Assembly (NCBI GenBank): GCA_043718225.1
Contig: JAYSWD010000175.1
Location: 1 to 9,750 of the forward strand
DNA length: 9,750 nucleotides
From: Multiplicimicrobium sp043718225
Lineage (GTDB): Bacteria > Omnitrophota > Omnitrophia > Omnitrophales > Aquincolibacteriaceae
Reading direction: 5' to 3'
The position numbers were made by a program, and so were the translations under genes. The notes beneath the pieces are model-generated. The model searched no databases and was not told the origin of the DNA. It saw nothing but the letters and a program-made list of their open reading frames with translations. This document shows, one piece after another, positions 5,401 to 9,750 of this stretch (positions are counted from its first letter, which is position 1; every line of letters starts with the position of its first letter).

Positions 5401-8400
5401 CGCGCGCCTTTTCGCCCGGTTCGATACGAATACGGCAGCGCAGGCTCACGATCGGATCAATCACAGCGCCCGCATTATTCGATAAAGGCTTACCGTCCAT
5501 CACGCACATAGCATTGCGTAGACCGCGGCCGCGGCCTAGAAACCGCGCGCGGTTTGATTCGTATTGAACGTCTCCTAAAATTTCACCTTCCGCTACAAGC
5601 ACATGTCCGGCCCAGGGGGATACATCATGATCGGAACGGGCGCGCCGGTTGCAAAGCAAGCCATTGACCTCGGGCACAAACTCAGTATGAATAAATAAGT
5701 TAGAAAAAGCCGGATGAGCCACATCCGCTGCTTGCGGAGCCAGAACCATTTCTGCGTAAGAAGTCACATCGATTACACGCGCGGAAGAACCTTTATTTTT
5801 AATCGTGACGCGCCTGATTTCGGCATTATCTTCGGGCGAGACAACCACTTCCAGTGTGGTTTCAATCGTGCCGTCCTGACGGATAATTTCAGCACGGTCT
5901 TCCGAAAAATCAACGGCATAGGCTTCCGGCTCAGCCGCTGTGGGCTGATAACCGGCGGACCAAACATCGTCCGTGTGGACATCCCGCAGAAAGATATAAG
6001 TTCCTGTGGCATCCCGGGTAGTATCTTCCCGCCAGCGGGTGACGGCAATGTCCTGCCAGCGTGAATATCCCGAACCGGCGGCGGTCATCATCACGCTGTA
6101 ATTGCCGTTTGAAAGTAAATGAGTGCGCGGAACAACATCATGCGGAGAATGAAAGCGGCGTAATACTAAAGGGATAGTTTCTTTAACCTGACGATGAGCT
6201 TCTTCGGGAAGCGCGCGGACCACGGTAACCGCGCGCGGTGTCCGTTCTTGCAGGAGAAGATCGCTTGCCTGTACTTTGGGTTCCGCGTTGAAGCGCGTAC
6301 GGAAAACCCCGTCATACAAAACATTCGCCAATGAAACCAAGGTCATACCCTGATGATGGGCCATATAAGCCTGCACAACGGCGACTTTCTGATTTTTCGG
6401 AAGGCGTGCGGGAGTAAAATCAAGTGACTCAAAAAAACCATAATGTCCCAACGCATGCAGAACTTCTAAATTCTTGAAATTTTTCGCAGCTTCCGCGGGG
6501 GCGACCATCGCGGCCAGCGCTGTCGCGTAAGGCGCAATGACCAAATCTTCCGAAAGTCCCCGTTTCAAACCCAGTCCCGGGACTCCGAAATTGGAATATT
6601 GATAAGTATGGTGAAGATTCTGAACATTGTAGGCCGACTCTGAAACTCCCCAAGGCACACCGCGTTCCGCGCCATAAGCAATTTGGCGCCGGACAACGTG
6701 GCGACATGTTTGGTCCAAAAGGCTGTGGTTGGGAGATTGCATGACCAGAAACGGCATCAGATATTCAAACATGGAGCCGGACCATGAGACAAGAATGAGA
6801 AAATGATCGACAGAAATTAAAGAACGGGTTAAATGGAACCAATGCGCCGCAGGAGCATCACCTTTGGCAATGGCGATAAAACTCGCAAGGCGCGCCTCCG
6901 ACGGCAAAAGGTCATAGCATCCGGTATCCAGTTTTTTATCTTCAAATTGATAACCGATAGAAAATATTTTTTTGACGGGATCCAGTAAAAATCCGAATTC
7001 CATATCCTTTACCAGTTCATCGCATAGATGGGCGAGTGCGGTGAGGCGGCTCAAAAGCGCGGACGATTTTTCCAAAGATTTCCCCCAATTCTTTTTCTGT
7101 TTTATATGCTCTAAATGATTCTCCGGGTTTGGAATTTCTGCGGAAGCCAGCCGGCGGGAAGTTTCAGCGGCGAAAGAAGGAATATCAGACAGAGAAAAAG
7201 TCTGGCTGGCAATAAACTCAGCCGTGAGATTGCCCCATGGAAGCAGATTTTCAAAATCCTTTGAATGGCTTTCAACCTGATGCAGCAAAAGTTCCGACCA
7301 TTTCAATAACTCATTTTTAGAGCGGTCAGAGTGCCCATGAGCCAAAGCCCGGGCGATATCCACCAATGTGTCCACATTCTTCAGCAGCTTCGCGAGATAT
7401 TGATTCCATTCAGCGGGAGAAGTGGGAAACATAAAAATATTTGTCCGGAGCGCCGCGAGAGTTTCATTGAGCTGGACTCCCGTAACCGTTTCCGTGCGGC
7501 GCTCGTCGACGGCATGAGCGGACGCTTCCATAATCATGGAAAAGACATCTTGAAATCCGGTCAAATTGTCGGCCGTAAGCAGCGGCGCGTCCCGAAGCCG
7601 CCGGCAAGTTTGTGAAAGGGTCCATAAATGGCCGGCAAGATTTCCGCTATCCACCGTCGAAATATATGCGGGGCCGAGCGGCGCGAGGGTTTGAGTGTCA
7701 TACCAATTGAATAAATGGCCTTGATGCTTTTTTAAATTTTTAACGGTTTGAAGCGTGGCTTCAATTTTTTCCGCCGTTTCAAAAATCCCAAGCCATCCGA
7801 AATCACGGGCCGCGGTGACGGAAAGCAGATAAAGCCCGATATTGGTCGGAGAAGTGCGGTGAGCCACGACAGGCTCGGGTATTTCTTGAAAATTATCGGG
7901 CGGCAGAAAGTGATTGGCCGCATTGACGAATGTTTCAAAGAACCGCCATGTCTTGCGCGCGATTTTCCGGAAATAGAGGCGGTCCGCGGGGGTTAAATTT
8001 TTGCCGGTATCGGAGACGTGAATGGGAAGACTGATACGGCGGGCGATCCAAGGAGAAATAATCCATAAAAAAATAAACGGCGCGGCGAGCCAGAATCGTC
8101 CGGTCGTGTGAAAAACTATAATGAGCAGGAGCGCCATGATACCCATCAATGGGGCGCTGAGCATGCGCTGGTAAAAGCCGCTGAGGTGGTAATCGAAAAG
8201 TTTTTTGGAAAGCGCGGCGGAAGTCCACTCGAGCATTTTTTTATGAGTGATGAAAAGCCGGTAAAGCGTCCTCAGGACGGCATCGGTCATTACGGCGGCA
8301 TGGTGCGCGAGAAAAACAAGCCCGAGAACGATTTGGCAAAAAGCGGCGGAACAATCTTCGGCGATGGCCTGAAAATGACGGCGCAGAGGGATTTTTTTCC

Positions 8401-9750
8401 GGAGCGGCAGCAGTCCGGTTAAAAAAAGCTGCATCGGAACGAGCAGGAGAACCGTAAGAATAAAAGCCATCCAAATTCCGACGGGTGCAGAAGGAAAACT
8501 CCACGCGAAAAGAAGCGTCAAGAATAAAGTCGGCGTGGAAAGCGAACGGCGCAGATTATCCACCATTTTCCAGCGGCCGATGAAAGGGAAGGGCGCTGAC
8601 TTTTCGGTATTGCCGGCGCCTGAAGCCCGTCCCGCTATCCACGGCAGCAGCTGCCAATCGCCGCGCGCCCAGCGGTGGCTGCGTAATACCGCGACTTCAT
8701 AATGAGCGGGGAACTCTTCGAAAAATTCAATGTCTGTCGCAAGAGCGGCGCGCGCGTGGAGTCCTTCAAAAAGATCATGGCTCAGCACACTATTTTCAGG
8801 AATACGCCCGGCAAGCGACGATTCGAACGCGTCGAGGTCATAAATACCTTTTCCGATGTAAGAGCCTTCGCGGAAAAGATCCTGATAGACATCCGAAACG
8901 GCAAACGCATAAGGGTCGATTCCCGCGGGACCCGAAAAAATCCGCTGATAAAATGAACCTTCGCCCGCGACCGGAAGCGTGGGAGTAATCCGCGGCTGCA
9001 TCACGCCGTAGCCGTCGATGACACGCCTTGTTTCCGGGTCAAAAAGCGGCCGGTTAAGCGGATGCGCCATGGCGCCGGCTAATCGATACGCCGTGCCATG
9101 TGACAATCGAGTATCGGCGTCGAGCGTGATGATATAACGAATTTTCCTGGGAATGGATGCGGAAGAAGCGGGGATAAATGAGGTGGCAGCATCTCCGCGC
9201 AGCAAACGATTCAATTCATGCAGTTTGCCGCGTTTACGTTCCCAGCCCATCCAAACATTTTCTCCGCTATTCCACATCCGTTTGCGGTGGAAAAGAAAAA
9301 AACGGACCGAGTTTTCAGGGCCCGGGCCGTATAAGTCGTTTAATTTGTTTATGCCTTCCTGCGCGACGCGGAGAAGTTCGTCATCATTGGAGACATGCTC
9401 TTCGGGCGCATCGGTCCAATCCGTTAAAAGGCCGAATTGCAAATAACCTTCGGGGTTGCTTAAATAATGAATTGCCAGGTGTTCAAGATTTTCCTGAATC
9501 GCGTGAGGATTCGCGAGCAAAGTCGGCATGACCACCAAAGTGCGGAAATCGGCGGGAATTCCTTTTTTAAAATCCAGTTTGGGCAAGGGCCTGGGGCCCA
9601 TGCATCCCGTGATGCCGCGGTTCACCAAGGCAATGGCTAAATCCGAGGCGGGAATCAGCGCCGCCAATGCAAATGCGATCAGGGCCGCCAAACTCATTCC
9701 CATTTGATAACTGAGATAGAGAGGCAGCGCTAAAAAAAAGCCTGTTGCCA
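2468..9750 (-). CDS. ndvB: Cyclic beta-1,2-glucan synthase (NdvB/ChvB), partial at right edge
   Basis: This inner-membrane enzyme polymerises glucose from UDP-glucose into beta-1,2-glucan, cyclises it and trims its length. The frame is open past the right edge for 15 codons before the first ATG (9703), so the true start and perhaps 400 residues are missing. Numbering from that ATG, a membrane segment (1-30) precedes a GT84 glycosyltransferase with D195-A-D197, S-H-D (308-310) and R-W-A-R-G-D-W-Q (344-351). Further membrane segments lie near 391-430, 450-475 and 515-555. The glycoamylase-like cyclisation domain (GH189-type, about 570-1150) carries T-S-P-T-N-I-G-L-Y (617-625), V-S-E-S-A-Y-N (Glu1022) and M-A-H-H-Q-G-M. 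Two GH94-like halves follow, split by a basic linker near 1640-1668. The second half keeps T-G-D-W-N-D-G (D2152, D2155), G-G-Q-Y-T-H-A-G and G-G-W-S-W-Y-T-G-S-A-G-W, the phosphorylase active-site motifs that set chain length. It ends early at TGA 2468-2470 after D-P-C-I-P-S-A. Confidence 0.93.
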   Translation of the reverse strand, partial: ATGFFLALPLYLSYQMGMSLAALIAFALAALIPASDLAIALVNRGITGCMGPRPLPKLDFKKGIPADFRTLVVMPTLLANPHAIQENLEHLAIHYLSNPEGYLQFGLLTDWTDAPEEHVSNDDELLRVAQEGINKLNDLYGPGPENSVRFFLFHRKRMWNSGENVWMGWERKRGKLHELNRLLRGDAATSFIPASSASIPRKIRYIITLDADTRLSHGTAYRLAGAMAHPLNRPLFDPETRRVIDGYGVMQPRITPTLPVAGEGSFYQRIFSGPAGIDPYAFAVSDVYQDLFREGSYIGKGIYDLDAFESSLAGRIPENSVLSHDLFEGLHARAALATDIEFFEEFPAHYEVAVLRSHRWARGDWQLLPWIAGRASGAGNTEKSAPFPFIGRWKMVDNLRRSLSTPTLFLTLLFAWSFPSAPVGIWMAFILTVLLLVPMQLFLTGLLPLRKKIPLRRHFQAIAEDCSAAFCQIVLGLVFLAHHAAVMTDAVLRTLYRLFITHKKMLEWTSAALSKKLFDYHLSGFYQRMLSAPLMGIMALLLIIVFHTTGRFWLAAPFIFLWIISPWIARRISLPIHVSDTGKNLTPADRLYFRKIARKTWRFFETFVNAANHFLPPDNFQEIPEPVVAHRTSPTNIGLYLLSVTAARDFGWLGIFETAEKIEATLQTVKNLKKHQGHLFNWYDTQTLAPLGPAYISTVDSGNLAGHLWTLSQTCRRLRDAPLLTADNLTGFQDVFSMIMEASAHAVDERRTETVTGVQLNETLAALRTNIFMFPTSPAEWNQYLAKLLKNVDTLVDIARALAHGHSDRSKNELLKWSELLLHQVESHSKDFENLLPWGNLTAEFIASQTFSLSDIPSFAAETSRRLASAEIPNPENHLEHIKQKKNWGKSLEKSSALLSRLTALAHLCDELVKDMEFGFLLDPVKKIFSIGYQFEDKKLDTGCYDLLPSEARLASFIAIAKGDAPAAHWFHLTRSLISVDHFLILVSWSGSMFEYLMPFLVMQSPNHSLLDQTCRHVVRRQIAYGAERGVPWGVSESAYNVQNLHHTYQYSNFGVPGLGLKRGLSEDLVIAPYATALAAMVAPAEAAKNFKNLEVLHALGHYGFFESLDFTPARLPKNQKVAVVQAYMAHHQGMTLVSLANVLYDGVFRTRFNAEPKVQASDLLLQERTPRAVTVVRALPEEAHRQVKETIPLVLRRFHSPHDVVPRTHLLSNGNYSVMMTAAGSGYSRWQDIAVTRWREDTTRDATGTYIFLRDVHTDDVWSAGYQPTAAEPEAYAVDFSEDRAEIIRQDGTIETTLEVVVSPEDNAEIRRVTIKNKGSSARVIDVTSYAEMVLAPQAADVAHPAFSNLFIHTEFVPEVNGLLCNRRARSDHDVSPWAGHVLVAEGEILGDVQYESNRARFLGRGRGLRNAMCVMDGKPLSNNAGAVIDPIVSLRCRIRIEPGEKARVTFTTLISASREETMGLADKYHDPAMFERIVTLAWTHAHIQQHHLAMEPSEAHLFQDLASRIIYSHNGLRPSHDTLKLNNRGQSSLWALGISGDLPIVLVRINENDEAGIIRHILRAHAYWRMKNLAVDLVILNERASSYAQDFQNALENLVRTAQTVLKHENANPRGSIFVLRVDMLKEEDLILLRTAARITLQSRHGSLTQQNERLEEPTEFKAAPRRKAKRAQPSQPLPEEISRLQFFNGLGGFSPDGSEYVIVLGTGQWTPAPWINVIANPHFGFQVSESGSGYSWAGNSRENQITPWSNDPVSDPSGEIFYIRDEETGEVWNPTVLPIREEVSPYTVRHGQGYSRFEHASHDIKLELLQFVPVNDPVKISRLSITNLSARARTLSVTAYIEWVLGNSRNSAVPFIITESDEKTGAVFARNPWNTEFSQRVAFADFNGKHTAFTADRVEFLGRNGTLDLPAALAKNTALSGKCGAGLDPCAALQQTIQLKPNQRIELVFFLGQAENRDKTIELIRHYRTADLDAKLSEVKKKWDDILTAVQVRTPDRSMDILLNRWLLYQNLVCRLWARCGFYQAGGAFGFRDQLQDVLALMVSGRDIAREQILRAAARQFPEGDVQHWWHPPSGRGVRTKISDDLVWLPYVVNHYLTVTGDQKILEESIPFLEARPIPEGKEDVYYQPAISAESATLYEHCARTLDRSLAVGSRGLPLIGTGDWNDGMNRVGHDGKGESIWLAWFLHTTLWEFSKIAEARGDSARAEKWRLHVGDLKTAVERNGWDGEWYRRAYFDDGTPLGSALNKECRIDSIAQSWGVLSGAADPARAARSMASLKANLIRKEDKLALLLMPPFNNTKPNPGYIQGYIPGVRENGGQYTHAGVWAVLAFAALGDGNTAGELFSILNPINHGSTRADIHRYKVEPYVMAGDVYAGASHVGRGGWSWYTGSAGWMYRAGIEWILGFRLREDKLFMDPCIPSA

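Noticed and set aside
2917..9531. Many further open frames on both strands inside the synthase
   Set aside because: All overlap a frame with continuous domain homology. Their translations are rich in Arg, Pro and Ser, as expected from shifted GC-rich codons.
1..9750. CRISPR arrays, insertion sequences, rRNA or complete tRNA genes
   Set aside because: I saw no regularly spaced repeats, transposase motifs or complete cloverleaf on either strand.

Overview
This window looks like chromosomal DNA of a Gram-negative or diderm bacterium that I cannot place in a lineage. Three quarters of it is one very large minus-strand gene for a cyclic beta-1,2-glucan synthase (NdvB/ChvB family), an inner-membrane enzyme that makes periplasmic or secreted cyclic glucans. 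The left quarter holds small, visibly more AT-rich genes of a different character: a type II toxin-antitoxin pair, a polysaccharide-type O-acetyltransferase and a shortened hemerythrin-like protein. That contrast in composition suggests an accessory stretch next to a more conserved gene.

Layout. Bases 1-432 hold no gene I can support. They contain a short stretch resembling the 3' end of a tRNA, a hairpin terminator (136-168), an 11-bp tandem repeat (175-206), and the promoter/operator of the toxin-antitoxin operon (387-415). A YefM/Phd-type antitoxin (433-675) and a YoeB-type RNase toxin (675-935) overlap as TAATG. A WcaB-like left-handed beta-helix O-acetyltransferase follows (1023-1586), with an N-terminal hydrophobic segment encoded by long T runs. 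A strong hairpin (1670-1703) separates it from a convergent minus-strand hemerythrin-like gene (1722-2051). The synthase gene runs leftwards from beyond the right edge to about base 2228.

The most notable observations are lesions. The synthase frame is cut by a single TGA (2468-2470) exactly where the GH94 C-terminal beta-sandwich normally has a tryptophan. Seventy-nine more codons of recognisable tail follow in the same frame. The hemerythrin-like gene appears to have lost its middle, with the two ends joined at a repeated H-x-x-V-E-E-E motif. Its best Shine-Dalgarno sequence points to an ATA codon rather than ATG. These could be real gene decay, readthrough or sequence error; reads and homologue alignments would decide.

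Functionally, the synthase and the acetyltransferase both fit cell-envelope glycan production, but they are on opposite strands and are not an operon. No cyclic glucan exporter (NdvA/ChvA) is visible. I found no convincing undescribed defence or mobile system. The toxin-antitoxin pair is a known type, though its operator geometry is well preserved.
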